This document shows positions 42,639 through 52,157 of a DNA stretch of 54,042 bases, piece after piece. Source of the DNA: an uncultured Desulfuromonadales bacterium. Its GTDB lineage: Bacteria > Desulfobacterota > Desulfuromonadia > Geobacterales > CAIOGM01. Below the pieces are notes generated by a model that saw only the letters and a program-made list of their open reading frames with translations, searched no databases and was not told where the DNA came from. How positions within the stretch are numbered: the first letter of the stretch is position 1; every line of letters begins with the position of its first letter. Location: NCBI GenBank assembly GCA_903929485.1, contig CAIYUY010000173.1:1-54042 (forward strand). The letters run 5' to 3'. The translations under genes and the position numbers were made by a program.

Positions 42639-43814
42639 ATGTTGACCGATAACAGGGATGCGCCTCGGATATTGCTGGTAGAGGATGACAGTAGTCATGC
42701 TGATCTGATGAAAAGATCTCTTCAGGATGCTCCGGAAGAGTATTGCCTGGAAATTGTCGCTACCCTGAGCCAGGCGCGGGCGGCCATGGCGCGGCTGACC
42801 CCGAATCTTGTCCTGACCGATTACCGTCTGCCCGACGGAGACGGCAGTGAACTGCTGGAAACGGCGAGGAGACTCTGTCCGGTGGTTCTTACCACCTCCC
42901 AGGGGAATGAACAAGTGGCAGTGGACGCCATGAAGGCCGGGGCGCTGGATTATGTAGTCAAATCGGCAGCAATATTTCCCGAAATGTCCCGCATTGTGCA
43001 ACGCTCTTTGCGTGAATGGTCGCTTATTCAACAGCGTAAGCTTGCGGAAGATGAACTGAAGCTGTTGCACAAAAATCTGGAAGCGCGAGTCGTGGAGATG
43101 GTTGCCGATCTGCGCCGCAGGGATGCGGCGATGATCCAGCAGAATCGTATGGCTGCCATGGGGGAGATGATCGGCAACATTGCCCACCAGTGGCGCCAGC
43201 CGCTCAACGCCATCGCCCTGATTGTTCAGAGCCTGCAGGCTGAATACGACTCCGGCACGCTCACCCGTGAGGAGATGCATGGCGACATCAACGAAGTAAT
43301 GAAAGCCCTGCTGTATATGTCCCGCACCATCGACGACTTCCGCAATTTCTTCCGGGAGGACAAGATGAAACGCGATTTTTTGATCAGCAGGGCGGTCACC
43401 AATTGTCTGGAACTTGTCTCGGCGAGTCTGAAAGATAATAACATCCTGGTGGAGATTGAGGCCGATGATGAGGTGACCGTCACCGGTTACCCAAACGAAT
43501 ATGCGCAGGTGCTGCTCAATATCATTTCAAATGCACGGGATACCTGCCTTGAGCGTTGTGTGGTCAACCCCCGCATTTTGATCCGGATAGCCAGGGAGAA
43601 CGGTCGTTCCCTGTTGGTTGTTCGCGATAATTGCGGCGGCATTCCGGATGATCTCCTGCCCAGGATATTTGATCTCTATTTCACCACCCGTGGTCCGGAC
43701 AAAGGGACCGGCATCGGCCTGTATATGTCCAGGATGATTATTGAGCAGAACATGGGCGGGAGGCTGACGGCCCGCAACGTTGACAGTGGCGCGGAGTTTC
43801 GCATTGAGGTCTGA
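42639..43814 (+). CDS. Receiver-histidine kinase hybrid (REC-HisKA-HATPase)
   Basis: The 391-residue cytosolic protein starts with a receiver domain (LLVEDDSSH, phospho-acceptor Asp61 in LVLTDYRLPDGDG, but Lys replaced in context as YVVKSAA). It then has a coiled coil, an H-box GEMIGNIAHQWRQPLNAIAL, and HATPase motifs (NIISNARDTC, DNCGGIPDDL, GPDKGTGIGLYMSR). The order REC before kinase suggests phosphoryl input from another kinase of the cluster. GGAGGGAAGCA precedes ATG 42639. The next gene starts 30 bases later. Confidence 0.88.
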   Translation: MLTDNRDAPRILLVEDDSSHADLMKRSLQDAPEEYCLEIVATLSQARAAMARLTPNLVLTDYRLPDGDGSELLETARRLCPVVLTTSQGNEQVAVDAMKAGALDYVVKSAAIFPEMSRIVQRSLREWSLIQQRKLAEDELKLLHKNLEARVVEMVADLRRRDAAMIQQNRMAAMGEMIGNIAHQWRQPLNAIALIVQSLQAEYDSGTLTREEMHGDINEVMKALLYMSRTIDDFRNFFREDKMKRDFLISRAVTNCLELVSASLKDNNILVEIEADDEVTVTGYPNEYAQVLLNIISNARDTCLERCVVNPRILIRIARENGRSLLVVRDNCGGIPDDLLPRIFDLYFTTRGPDKGTGIGLYMSRMIIEQNMGGRLTARNVDSGAEFRIEV

Positions 43815-43844
43815 TTACTCTAGAGTTGTCAAGGGACTAGGGCG

Positions 43845-45089
43845 ATGACAACGCTGATACTCATGTGGGGCACGGGAGGCTTGATCCTGCTGGTATTGTT
43901 CGCTTCAGGCTGGGTTCTTTCGTATCGGCGGCAGATGGCGCTGAAAAAAAGCGAACAGGCGAAATCGGAACTCCTTGAGAAATTAGAGAAGATGAAAAAT
44001 ATCCTGTCCGAGGGGGAGAGGATTGCACGGATGGGCGCATTTGAGTATATGGCGGATACTGATGCAACGTTTTGGTCCGAAGGGGAATACTGCATTTATG
44101 GGTTAAATCCGGAGGGGCCTTCTCCCACCTATGACGTCATACTCGCGACAAGTATCCATCCCGACGATGCGGCCCTGCTCCACCAAACCTTCACCGCCGC
44201 TCTTCAGAGTGGTTCCGTCTACGAGCTTGAACATAGGATCGTGCGGCCCGATGGCGGCGTGCGGTGGGTGCATGACCGCGCCAATCCTTATTTCGACCGG
44301 AACGGCAAGCTCGTCCGGTATGTCGGTTCAACGCTGGATATAACCGAACGTAAGCAGATCCTGCAAGAGCTGCAGGACAAGAACACCGAACTGGATCGTT
44401 TCGCCCATACCATTTCACATGATCTGAAAAGCCCGCTGATCACCATACAGGCGTATGCCGGCATGATCAAAAAGGATTTGGAAGCGGGCAAGTACGAGCG
44501 GGCCCAGGAGGACATGACGAGGATCGAGGGGGCGGCGGACAAGATGACGTCACTGCTCAGAGACCTGCTGGAGTTATCCCGCGCCGGCAGGATGATGGAC
44601 GAGCCTTTGCCTCTGGATATGAACCGTTTAGTTAAAAATACCCTGCAGCAACTGGCAGGTCCGCTGGCGGGTGGTCACGTTGAGATTGTGATTCAGCCTG
44701 ATCTCCCCTCTGTTCTTGGCGACGGGAAACGGATCGTGGAGGTCCTGCAGAATCTGATCGAAAACGCTATTAAATACAGGGGAGATCAGGCCGCGCCTCG
44801 CATCCGGATCGGCGCGCGGCAGATGGGGAAGGAGTGCGTCTTCTTTGTCAGTGACAACGGCAAAGGGATTGACCCGCGCCACCATGAAAAAGTCTTCGGC
44901 CTGTTCAACAAGCTGGATGCCGAAAGTGAAGGGACCGGCGTCGGTCTGGCGCTGGTCAAGCGGATTATTGAAGCGCATGGCGGCCGGGTCTGGGTGGAGT
45001 CGGAAGGGGAAGGTAAAGGGAGCAGGTTCTGTTTTACTCTGCCCGGCATTTCACGGATCGCGCAGCTGCCATTGGGAGGTAGAGAATGA
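43845..45089 (+). CDS. PAS-containing membrane histidine kinase
   Basis: The 414-residue protein has one N-terminal membrane helix (LILMWGTGGLILLVLFASGW), a coiled coil and a PAS_3 domain (ARMGAFEYMAD, SIHPDDAALLH, EHRIVRPDGGVRWVHD, GSTLDITERK). The H-box is FAHTISHDLKSPLITIQAYA, and HATPase (NLIENAIKYRG, DNGKGIDPRHHEKVFGLFNK, EGTGVGLALVKRII) follows. The H-box type (HDLKSP, HWE-unlike HisKA) recurs in three further kinases of the operon. Its stop overlaps the next start by 4 bases. Confidence 0.88.
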   Translation: MTTLILMWGTGGLILLVLFASGWVLSYRRQMALKKSEQAKSELLEKLEKMKNILSEGERIARMGAFEYMADTDATFWSEGEYCIYGLNPEGPSPTYDVILATSIHPDDAALLHQTFTAALQSGSVYELEHRIVRPDGGVRWVHDRANPYFDRNGKLVRYVGSTLDITERKQILQELQDKNTELDRFAHTISHDLKSPLITIQAYAGMIKKDLEAGKYERAQEDMTRIEGAADKMTSLLRDLLELSRAGRMMDEPLPLDMNRLVKNTLQQLAGPLAGGHVEIVIQPDLPSVLGDGKRIVEVLQNLIENAIKYRGDQAAPRIRIGARQMGKECVFFVSDNGKGIDPRHHEKVFGLFNKLDAESEGTGVGLALVKRIIEAHGGRVWVESEGEGKGSRFCFTLPGISRIAQLPLGGRE

Positions 45090-46201
45090 AGCATGGTATG
45101 ACCGGCGACTACATGGCCCACGGCTTCTGCTTTTCGTGGGAACCTGGTCTGGTATGGCTTCACGTCGTCTCCGACATTCTAACCGGAGTGGCCTATTACG
45201 CAATTACTTTTGCCATGCTCTATTTTGTCTTCAAACGAAGAGATCTTCCGTTTCTCGTGGTATTTCTCTGCTTTGGACTCTTTATCATAGCGTGCGGCAC
45301 AACCCACTTCCTTGCCGCTTACACAGTCTATCTGCCGGAGTACTGGGTGGAAGGATATGTAAAGGCGTTCACCATGGTGGTCTCGGTGATTTCAGCGATA
45401 TTGTTCATCCCTATCATACCCAAGGCGCTTGAGATGCCGAGCATTGTCCGGGCGCTTGCCGATCTGCGGCTGGTGAGCGCGGAGCAAAAGCGTACGGGGG
45501 AAGAGCTGAATCAGAAGGTCGCCGAGCTGGAGCGTTTCACCTACACCGTCTCCCACGACCTGAAAAGTCCGATTATTACCATCAAGGGATTCATCGGTTC
45601 TCTGGAAAAAGACCTTGAAAACAGCAACTATCAGCGGATGGCGGGTGATCTGAAGCGGGTCGGCGCTGCCGCCGACAAGATGAACGATCTGCTCCATGAC
45701 CTGCTGGAACTCTCAACCATCGTCCGTGCCATTAACAAACCGGAACCGGTGGCTATGAATCTGCTGGTGGATGACGTGCTGGCGCAACTTGCCGGCCCCT
45801 TGAAGAGTTACAATGTCACCGTTGCCGTGCAGCCCGGACTTCCGACGGTTTTATGTGACCGGCGGCGCATGGCCGAAGTGCTGCAAAATCTGGTGGAAAA
45901 CGCCATCACCTACCGGGGAGACACGCCGGAGCCGCGCCTGGAAATCGGCCTGCGGAAAGAAGCCGGCAAAAACATTTTCTTTGTGCGGGACAACGGTATC
46001 GGTATTGACGAAAAATATCAGAAGATCATCTTCGGCCTGTTCAATAAGTTGGATGCCGAGAGTGCGGGGACAGGTATCGGTCTCGCGCTGGTGAAGCGGA
46101 TTGTCGAGATGCATGGCGGCAAGGTCTGGGTGGAGTCGGAAGGGGTGGGGAGGGGAAGTACGTTTTGCTTTGAACTTCCGCTGGTCTCGGAGGTTACATG
46201 A
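45086..46201 (+). CDS. Histidine kinase with ETR1-type (ethylene/Cu) membrane domain
   Basis: The 371-residue kinase opens with three membrane helices that match the plant ethylene receptor. Asp30, Tyr37, Ile67, Cys70 and His74 (in SDILTGVAYY and IIACGTTH) have the same spacing as ETR1 Asp25, Tyr32, Ile62, Cys65 and His69; Cys and His bind Cu(I) there. No GAF domain follows; instead a short coiled coil leads to FTYTVSHDLKSPIITIKGFI and a full HATPase. Ethylene or copper is the expected ligand. The start overlaps the previous stop (ATGA), as does its own end with the next gene. Confidence 0.88.
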   Translation: MKHGMTGDYMAHGFCFSWEPGLVWLHVVSDILTGVAYYAITFAMLYFVFKRRDLPFLVVFLCFGLFIIACGTTHFLAAYTVYLPEYWVEGYVKAFTMVVSVISAILFIPIIPKALEMPSIVRALADLRLVSAEQKRTGEELNQKVAELERFTYTVSHDLKSPIITIKGFIGSLEKDLENSNYQRMAGDLKRVGAAADKMNDLLHDLLELSTIVRAINKPEPVAMNLLVDDVLAQLAGPLKSYNVTVAVQPGLPTVLCDRRRMAEVLQNLVENAITYRGDTPEPRLEIGLRKEAGKNIFFVRDNGIGIDEKYQKIIFGLFNKLDAESAGTGIGLALVKRIVEMHGGKVWVESEGVGRGSTFCFELPLVSEVT

Positions 46202-48588
46202 AACTCTCACCGGGGAAAAAGATCGTTTTTGCCGATGGTTCAATAACTCGCGGACTGTATCTTCATGCCGCCGGCGTCGCCGTCTTTCTCCTGGTCGTCA
46301 TTTCCATAACCGTCTGGGCCGGAAACACCCTGACCATGATCACCGCTATTGCCCGTGTTGAGCGAACCCACACGGTTTCCCGGGTTGAAGCCATGGCGGC
46401 TTTCCTTGAGTACCATAACCACAAAAATCCGGAGAGTCTGGAATCGTTTCATGCGAAAATGGCTATTACTCAATCCTACAACAAGGTTTTCAGCCGGTTG
46501 CTTGACATGCGAAAAGATACGCCCGATGCTGAATTTGTCCGGATTCTGGAAAGAACCTTCAGTGAAACGGATCATAAAACGGCGGTGATTATCGTTAACA
46601 GGATAAAGGTTCTGTACCGGAATCCGATTCTGAAAAATCTGGTTGCCGATGCCGCCGGCGCTCACGGGGCGGGGGAAAAATTGAAGGTTCTGATCGCACA
46701 ATTTCTCGGGACGAACGATGAGGCTGAACAGGCGGCCATCTCCGCGGAAATTGATAAAACAAGAAAAGAATCGATTTTCTACGAGACCTCTTTTTCCAAG
46801 AGCTGTAGCGCCCTTTCCAATGAAATATCCTCGAATGTCAATCGTATCACCATCGCCCTGCTGATTATGTCAGTGGGATTCACCGCTCTGCTGACGTATG
46901 GCATTGCGAAAACAGTCCTCCGGCAGGCGGCGCGGTATACCTGGGAGCTGGAAAAGGAAATCCAGGTGCGTAAGCAGACGGAAGAGGCGCTGGTTGAGTC
47001 GAAAACCCTGGTTGAAGCAGTTGTCGAGAATGTTCCGCTCATGATTTTTCTCAAAGAGGCTACGGATCTCCGTTTCGTTTTATTCAATCGCGCCGGTGAG
47101 GAGCTGCTGGGGTATGACCGGGAGCTGTTGCTGGGCAAGAACAACCTGAATCTTTTTCCTCCCGAACAGGCCGCCGACTTCATGGCCAAGGATCGGGAAG
47201 TGCTTGCTGGAGAGCCCGGCATACTGGACATACCGGAAGAGCCGATTTCAACGAACAAGAACGGTCTGCGGTTTCTTCATACGCGGAAGGTCTGCATACG
47301 AGGCGGAGATGGGGTCACGAAATATTTGCTGGGTATCTCCGAAGACATCACCGAGCGGAAGCGGGATAAGGAGATAATCGAAAAACGGCTGGCATCACTG
47401 ACACAGCCCCCGGACAGCAGCTTTATAACTTTTACGGAGCTGTTCAACCTGGATGAACTGCAGCAGATTCAGGATGCCTTTGCCCAGGCGACCGGAGTAG
47501 CATCCATAATCACCACCCCCGAGGGAATACCTCTCACCAAACCGAGTAATTTCGGTCTGTTATCTGCTCAGACATGCATGAGCGGCGGACTTATGCATGG
47601 CGGCGCAAGCATCACCGTCGGCGGCAGGCATCTTGCCGACTGGCTGATCGGGCAGGTCCGAAACGAAGCGGAGGACGAAGAGACGATGCCGGGATACGCC
47701 GATGAGGTCGATGTTGACCGGGAATTGTTAGGAGCTGCTCCGGCGGAAGTTCCGATCATGCCTAAAGAGCGTTTAGACAAGGTGGCTACGGCGCTACACC
47801 TGCTGGCCAATGAATTGTCCCTGAAGGCGTACCGGAATATACAACAGGCTCGTTTTATCGCCGAACGAAAAGTGTATGAACAAGAGCTGCAACAAAAAAA
47901 CGCCGAGCTGGAACGCTTTACCTACACCGTCTCCCACGACCTGAAAAGTCCGATTATTACCATCAAGGGATTCACCGGTTCCATGGAAAAGGATCTTGAA
48001 AATGGGAATTATCGGCGGGTGGCGGGTGACCTGAAGAGGGTCGGCGCCGCCGCCGACAGGATGGGAGATCTGCTGCGCGACCTTCTGGAACTCTCCACCA
48101 TCGGCCGGATAATCAATACACCGGAACCGGTGGCCATGAACTTGGTGGTGGATGATGTGCTGGCGCAACTTGCCGGGCCTTTGAAAAATCATAAGGTTAC
48201 CGTTGCCGTGGAACCGGGGCTTCCAACGGTTTTTTGCGACCGGCGGCGCATGGCCGAAGTGCTGCAAAATCTGGTGGAAAACGCCATCACGTACAGGGGT
48301 GATACGCCGGAACCGCGCCTGGAAATCGGCCTCCGGAAAGATGCGGATGAAAACATCTTCTTTGTGCGGGACAACGGCATCGGTATTGATGAAAAATATC
48401 ACAAGATCATCTTCGGCCTGTTCAACAAGCTTGACGCCGAAAGTGCGGGGACAGGTATCGGTCTCGCGCTGGTCAAGCGGATCATTGAGGTGCATGGCGG
48501 TCGGGTCTGGGTGGAGTCGGAGGGGGAAGGTAAAGGGAGCAGGTTTTGTTTCACTCTGCCGGGGGGTGCTGAACCGGTAAGAAGTTGA
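46198..48588 (+). CDS. Multidomain histidine kinase: periplasmic sensor, PAS, shortened PocR
   Basis: The 796-residue protein has helix 1 at about 20-42, a helical periplasmic domain and helix 2 at about 218-238. A PAS domain follows (VVENVPLMIFLKEATDLRFV, EDITERK), then a PocR-type ligand domain from about 410 (FTELFNLDELQQIQDAFAQA, TGVASIITTPEGIPLTKPSN, GGASITVGGRHLADWLIGQV). HisKA (SHDLKSPIITIKGFTGS) and HATPase complete it. Between PSNFG and CMSGGLMHGG, about 30 residues usual in PocR, including the CxxC-type cysteines, are missing. Its kinase core is almost the same as that of the preceding gene. Confidence 0.87.
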   Translation: MKLSPGKKIVFADGSITRGLYLHAAGVAVFLLVVISITVWAGNTLTMITAIARVERTHTVSRVEAMAAFLEYHNHKNPESLESFHAKMAITQSYNKVFSRLLDMRKDTPDAEFVRILERTFSETDHKTAVIIVNRIKVLYRNPILKNLVADAAGAHGAGEKLKVLIAQFLGTNDEAEQAAISAEIDKTRKESIFYETSFSKSCSALSNEISSNVNRITIALLIMSVGFTALLTYGIAKTVLRQAARYTWELEKEIQVRKQTEEALVESKTLVEAVVENVPLMIFLKEATDLRFVLFNRAGEELLGYDRELLLGKNNLNLFPPEQAADFMAKDREVLAGEPGILDIPEEPISTNKNGLRFLHTRKVCIRGGDGVTKYLLGISEDITERKRDKEIIEKRLASLTQPPDSSFITFTELFNLDELQQIQDAFAQATGVASIITTPEGIPLTKPSNFGLLSAQTCMSGGLMHGGASITVGGRHLADWLIGQVRNEAEDEETMPGYADEVDVDRELLGAAPAEVPIMPKERLDKVATALHLLANELSLKAYRNIQQARFIAERKVYEQELQQKNAELERFTYTVSHDLKSPIITIKGFTGSMEKDLENGNYRRVAGDLKRVGAAADRMGDLLRDLLELSTIGRIINTPEPVAMNLVVDDVLAQLAGPLKNHKVTVAVEPGLPTVFCDRRRMAEVLQNLVENAITYRGDTPEPRLEIGLRKDADENIFFVRDNGIGIDEKYHKIIFGLFNKLDAESAGTGIGLALVKRIIEVHGGRVWVESEGEGKGSRFCFTLPGGAEPVRS

Positions 48589-48599
48589 GGAAATATCCC

Positions 48600-49268
48600 A
48601 TGAATATCGCCGATTTTAGTGATCAGTTGCTGACCGCCATGATCAATGCCGACCGCGCCGGCGCGGCGGATATCATTGAGTGTGCGGTTGCCGCCGGAGT
48701 TGATCCTCCGCGGGTCATCGCCCATATCCTCGATCCGGCCATCGTCAGTCTGGGACGGTTGTGGGAAGGGGAGGCCATCTCGCTGGCTCAGGGCTTTGTC
48801 GCCTCAAAAATTGCCGAAGACGCTCTTTTGCGCTGTCTTCCGGTGGGTGGCGTTCATCAGCATACCAAAGGCGCGGTGGTGATCGGCAACATAGAGGATG
48901 ATTTTCACAGTCTCGGTCGGAGAACCGTAGGTTTATTTCTGACTGCCGCGGGCTGGGATGTTTACGATCTTGGCAATGATGTGCCGGCCGAGCAGTTTCT
49001 GAAAAAGGCCCTTGAGGTCAACGCTTGCGTCATCGGCGCTTCGGCGATGATGCAGACCACCGCCCTGAACATCCGGAGGCTGCGCCGGTTGATCGATGCC
49101 CGCGGCCTTAGGGACCGGATAAAGCTGGCGGTAGGCGGTGCGGTATTCAACTGGCGTCCGGAATTGGTGGCAGAGGTGGGGGGGGATGGCACTGCCCATA
49201 ATGCCGTGGGGGCGGATCAGCTTTTCATCCGGCTGCAATCTCAGGTTAAAAGAGAGGTGGCGCAATGA
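48600..49268 (+). CDS. Corrinoid (B12)-binding protein
   Basis: The 222-residue protein has a methionine-synthase-type helical cap followed by a B12-binding Rossmann fold. The lower-ligand motif D-x-H-x-x-G is DFHSLG (Asp101, His103, Gly106); later strands (VYDLGNDVPAEQFLKKALEV, IGASAMMQTT, KLAVGGAVFN) fit. Such proteins carry methyl groups between methyltransferases. GAGGAAAT precedes ATG 48600. It lies 11 bases after a kinase gene and overlaps the next gene by 4 bases, so it appears to serve the signalling operon. Confidence 0.9.
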   Translation: MNIADFSDQLLTAMINADRAGAADIIECAVAAGVDPPRVIAHILDPAIVSLGRLWEGEAISLAQGFVASKIAEDALLRCLPVGGVHQHTKGAVVIGNIEDDFHSLGRRTVGLFLTAAGWDVYDLGNDVPAEQFLKKALEVNACVIGASAMMQTTALNIRRLRRLIDARGLRDRIKLAVGGAVFNWRPELVAEVGGDGTAHNAVGADQLFIRLQSQVKREVAQ

Positions 49269-50299
49269 ACTCATACCAGCGGGTGATGAATACCTTGTCC
49301 GGGCGGGCGGTTGATCGTCCGCCGGTATTTGCGGTGCTGGGCGCATATGGTGCAAAACTCACGGGAACCGATCCGCGCACCCTGTATAGTGACGCCTCCG
49401 CTTATGTGGCCGGCCAAAAGGCGCTTCAGGCTGAATTCGGTTTCGATCTGGTGATGACGGCTTTTGATTACAGCGCTCTAGCGGAAGCCTTTGGCGGAGA
49501 GACCGCCTGGAGCGCCGTTCAGGCTCCAAACATGAAGCGACCTGCCGCGGGAAGCGCGGCGCAAGCGCTTGCCTTGCCGCTCCCCGATCCCGGGCAGACA
49601 GGCCGACTGCCGGTTATCCTGGATGCGACCCGGCAACTTGCATCTGTTTACAAGAAAAATGTGCCGATAATCAGCGTGCTGCCTGGCCCATGCATCATGC
49701 CGGCGCTGCTGATGGGACTCGAGAATTGGATGGAAACGGTACTGTTCCATAAGGATATCGCACTGAAACTTCTTCGGCATACCGGAGTTTTTTTTGTCGA
49801 TTGGGCAAACGCTTTGCTGGCGGCGGGAGCCGATTGTCTGGTTGTGACCGAAAGCATGGCGTCGTCCGATATTGCCACGCGCGCCCTTTTTACTCAGCAG
49901 TTCCTGCCGCATCTGACGGAAACATTTGCACGGATAGATGGCCCGAAAGTGCTGCATCACTCCGGAGGCCGCTTGAACCAAAACCTGGATCTGCTTCCCG
50001 GTCTGGATGGTCTGGTGGGTGTAACCGTCAGTTCAAAAGATGATCTGACCCAGGCCAGACAGTCTCTAGGACCGGATCTGACCCTGATCGGAAACCTTGA
50101 CAACCTGACCCTGCCGGAAGTCACCGCCGCCGAACTGTTTGATATGAGCCTTGCCCGACTCCGGATTGCAGCGCCGTGCGGTCACTATATATTGTGCAAT
50201 TCAGCCGCGGACATTCCGCTGACCACGCCAACGGTGAACCTGAGAGCAATGCTTGCCGCCGCCGTTGCATATTCCACCGGGGTCGGGTGCGGGAGGTGA
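49265..50299 (+). CDS. Uroporphyrinogen decarboxylase-family (MtaA/CmuA-like) methyltransferase
   Basis: The 344-residue protein has the URO-D barrel used by corrinoid:CoM or corrinoid:folate methyltransferases: NSYQRVMNTLSGRAVDRPPV, ISVLPGPCIMPALLMG, LLAAGADCLVVTESMASSDI. The likely zinc ligands are the His of VLHHSGG and the Cys of HYILCNSAADIP. It lacks the N-terminal features of true HemE. Encoded right after the corrinoid protein (ATGA overlap), it probably moves a methyl group to or from that protein. Confidence 0.85.
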   Translation: MNSYQRVMNTLSGRAVDRPPVFAVLGAYGAKLTGTDPRTLYSDASAYVAGQKALQAEFGFDLVMTAFDYSALAEAFGGETAWSAVQAPNMKRPAAGSAAQALALPLPDPGQTGRLPVILDATRQLASVYKKNVPIISVLPGPCIMPALLMGLENWMETVLFHKDIALKLLRHTGVFFVDWANALLAAGADCLVVTESMASSDIATRALFTQQFLPHLTETFARIDGPKVLHHSGGRLNQNLDLLPGLDGLVGVTVSSKDDLTQARQSLGPDLTLIGNLDNLTLPEVTAAELFDMSLARLRIAAPCGHYILCNSAADIPLTTPTVNLRAMLAAAVAYSTGVGCGR

Positions 50300-50904
50300 A
50301 GCCCTGTACCATCTGGCTCAGTTGCGGGGTGATAAGGGCCGAAATGGAGGAGTTGCATCGCCTGGGGCTTATCCGGGGAGAGCTGCTTTTCCTCGATTCC
50401 ATGCTGCATATGTATCCGCCACTGCTGGAGGCGACGCTGACCGCGGCTCTGGAACATCATGACGGTCAGTCCGGTCGCCTGGTGCTGGTATATGGCGACT
50501 GCTCTGCAAGGATGCTGGATCTGGTGCGCCGTTTTCGGGTCGGTCGGGTTAATGTCATCAACTGTGCGCAGCTGCTAGTCGGCCGCGACCGCTATCGCCT
50601 GCTCATGCGCGAAGGGGCCTTTCTGGTTCTACCGGAATGGGCGCGGCGCTGGGAGCATCTCATGAGTAGTGAACTGGGGCTGACCAGGGGGGTGGCCCGG
50701 GAGCTCATGGGCGAAAACCGGGTAGTGCTGGTCTATCTGGATACAGGTCTGGTTCCGGCGCCTGAGCAGGAACTGGCCGAGTTTTCATCATATACCGGAT
50801 TACCGTGGCGGGTTGAAGCCGTCACTTTGGACAGTATGCTGGCAGCGTTGCTGGAAGCGGAGGCAGGGGCCAGGATTGAGCCGGATGGTCAGGAGATGAG
50901 ATGA
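50287..50904 (+). CDS. DUF1638 protein
   Basis: The protein of about 205 residues matches DUF1638: CTIWLSCGVIRAEMEELHRL, FLDSMLHMYPPLLEATLTAA, LVLVYGDCSARMLDLV, NVINCAQLLVGRDRYR. The start is uncertain: GTG 50287 or 50296 keep the conserved CxxxxxE start; neither has a strong RBS, and the gene overlaps the methyltransferase end. DUF1638 genes are often found beside corrinoid methyltransferase genes; the biochemical role is unknown. Its stop overlaps the next start by 4 bases. Confidence 0.75.
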   Translation: MREVKPCTIWLSCGVIRAEMEELHRLGLIRGELLFLDSMLHMYPPLLEATLTAALEHHDGQSGRLVLVYGDCSARMLDLVRRFRVGRVNVINCAQLLVGRDRYRLLMREGAFLVLPEWARRWEHLMSSELGLTRGVARELMGENRVVLVYLDTGLVPAPEQELAEFSSYTGLPWRVEAVTLDSMLAALLEAEAGARIEPDGQEMR

Positions 50905-52157
50905 AACGCAGTGAATCCCAGCCGCTCTCACCGGCTGCCCAGCTGATGGCCATTGAGATCATCTCGGAACTGCTGGTTTCAACGTCACCACACAAGCTGG
51001 GCGAAGTACTGACCGAACATCTGCGCGAGCTGAGCGGGGCCAGAACCGCGATGGTTCTTGTCCATCGCTGTGAACCTGAAACAGACGAACTCTTGAATGT
51101 CAGCCCGTTACGCCGGAGAACACTCTTTACCCCGGCTGAGCTGAACAATTTTTGTCATGAAAAGAGCCCTGCTCTGCTTCCCTTTCATCCTGAAGAGCTC
51201 CCTGTAAATCATCCGTTGCAAGCCCCGCTGTTGCGGGCCGGCATCCGCTCCATGCTCCGCTACCCGTTGCGCGTGGTTGGTGAACTGGTCGGTTTGCTGC
51301 TGTTGTTTGACCTGCCGGAGATAAAGCGGAGCGCCGAAATAGACCGGATCATAAATCTTCTCACCCCACCCATTGCCTTGGCCCTTAAGAACGCGCTTGC
51401 CTTTCGCCAGATTGAGCAGCAGGCTCTGGAGCTGGAGAAACGGGTGGCTGAGCGGACCGCTGAACTCCAGGAGAAGAATACCGAGTTGGAGCGTTTTACT
51501 TATACCGCTTCCCATGACCTTAAAAGCCCTCTCGTCACCATTCAGACGTTTGCCGGGATGATCAGGCATGATCTGGAAGCAGGCAATCATGACCGTCCAT
51601 TGCGCGATCTTAGGAGAATTGAGGATGCGGCCGGAAAGATGAACGACCTGCTTAATGATTTGCTGGAGTTGTCTCTTATCGGCAAGCAGATGAATAGCGC
51701 CTCGCGGATTGATATGAACCGGTTGGTCAAGGAGACTCTGATGCAGCTGGCGGGAATCGTCACACAGGGTCGGATTGAGGTCGTGGTGCAACCGGATATC
51801 CCTCCTGTTATGGGTGACCGGAAACGTATCGCCGAACTCTTGCAGAACCTGATTGAAAACGCCGTTAAATACAGAGGAGATCAGCCGGCGTCAAGGATAG
51901 AGATAGGAGTCAGGCAGGAGGGGAAGGAGTGCGTCTTCTTCGTCAGCGACAACGGCAAAGGGATTGACCCGCGCCACCATGAAAAAATCTTCGGTCTGTT
52001 CAACCAGCTGGATGCCGACAGTGAAGGGACCGGTGTCGGACTGGCGCTGGTCAAGCGGATTATTGAGGCGCATGGCGGCAGGGTCTGGGTGGAGTCGGAG
52101 GGGGAAGGTAAAGGAAGCAGGTTTTGTTTCACGATAAAAAAGGAGGCACTCCAATGA
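50901..52157 (+). CDS. GAF-type histidine kinase
   Basis: The 418-residue cytosolic kinase has an N-terminal GAF-like domain (IEIISELLVSTSPHKLGEVL, LRAGIRSMLRYPLRVVGELV, GLLLLFDLPEI) and a coiled coil. The H-box is FTYTASHDLKSPLVTIQTFA, and HATPase (NLIENAVKYRG, DNGKGIDPRHHEKIFGLFNQ) follows. The GAF domain could sense a soluble ligand or the state of the corrinoid proteins encoded upstream. The next gene starts inside its stop. Confidence 0.87.
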   Translation: MKRSESQPLSPAAQLMAIEIISELLVSTSPHKLGEVLTEHLRELSGARTAMVLVHRCEPETDELLNVSPLRRRTLFTPAELNNFCHEKSPALLPFHPEELPVNHPLQAPLLRAGIRSMLRYPLRVVGELVGLLLLFDLPEIKRSAEIDRIINLLTPPIALALKNALAFRQIEQQALELEKRVAERTAELQEKNTELERFTYTASHDLKSPLVTIQTFAGMIRHDLEAGNHDRPLRDLRRIEDAAGKMNDLLNDLLELSLIGKQMNSASRIDMNRLVKETLMQLAGIVTQGRIEVVVQPDIPPVMGDRKRIAELLQNLIENAVKYRGDQPASRIEIGVRQEGKECVFFVSDNGKGIDPRHHEKIFGLFNQLDADSEGTGVGLALVKRIIEAHGGRVWVESEGEGKGSRFCFTIKKEALQ

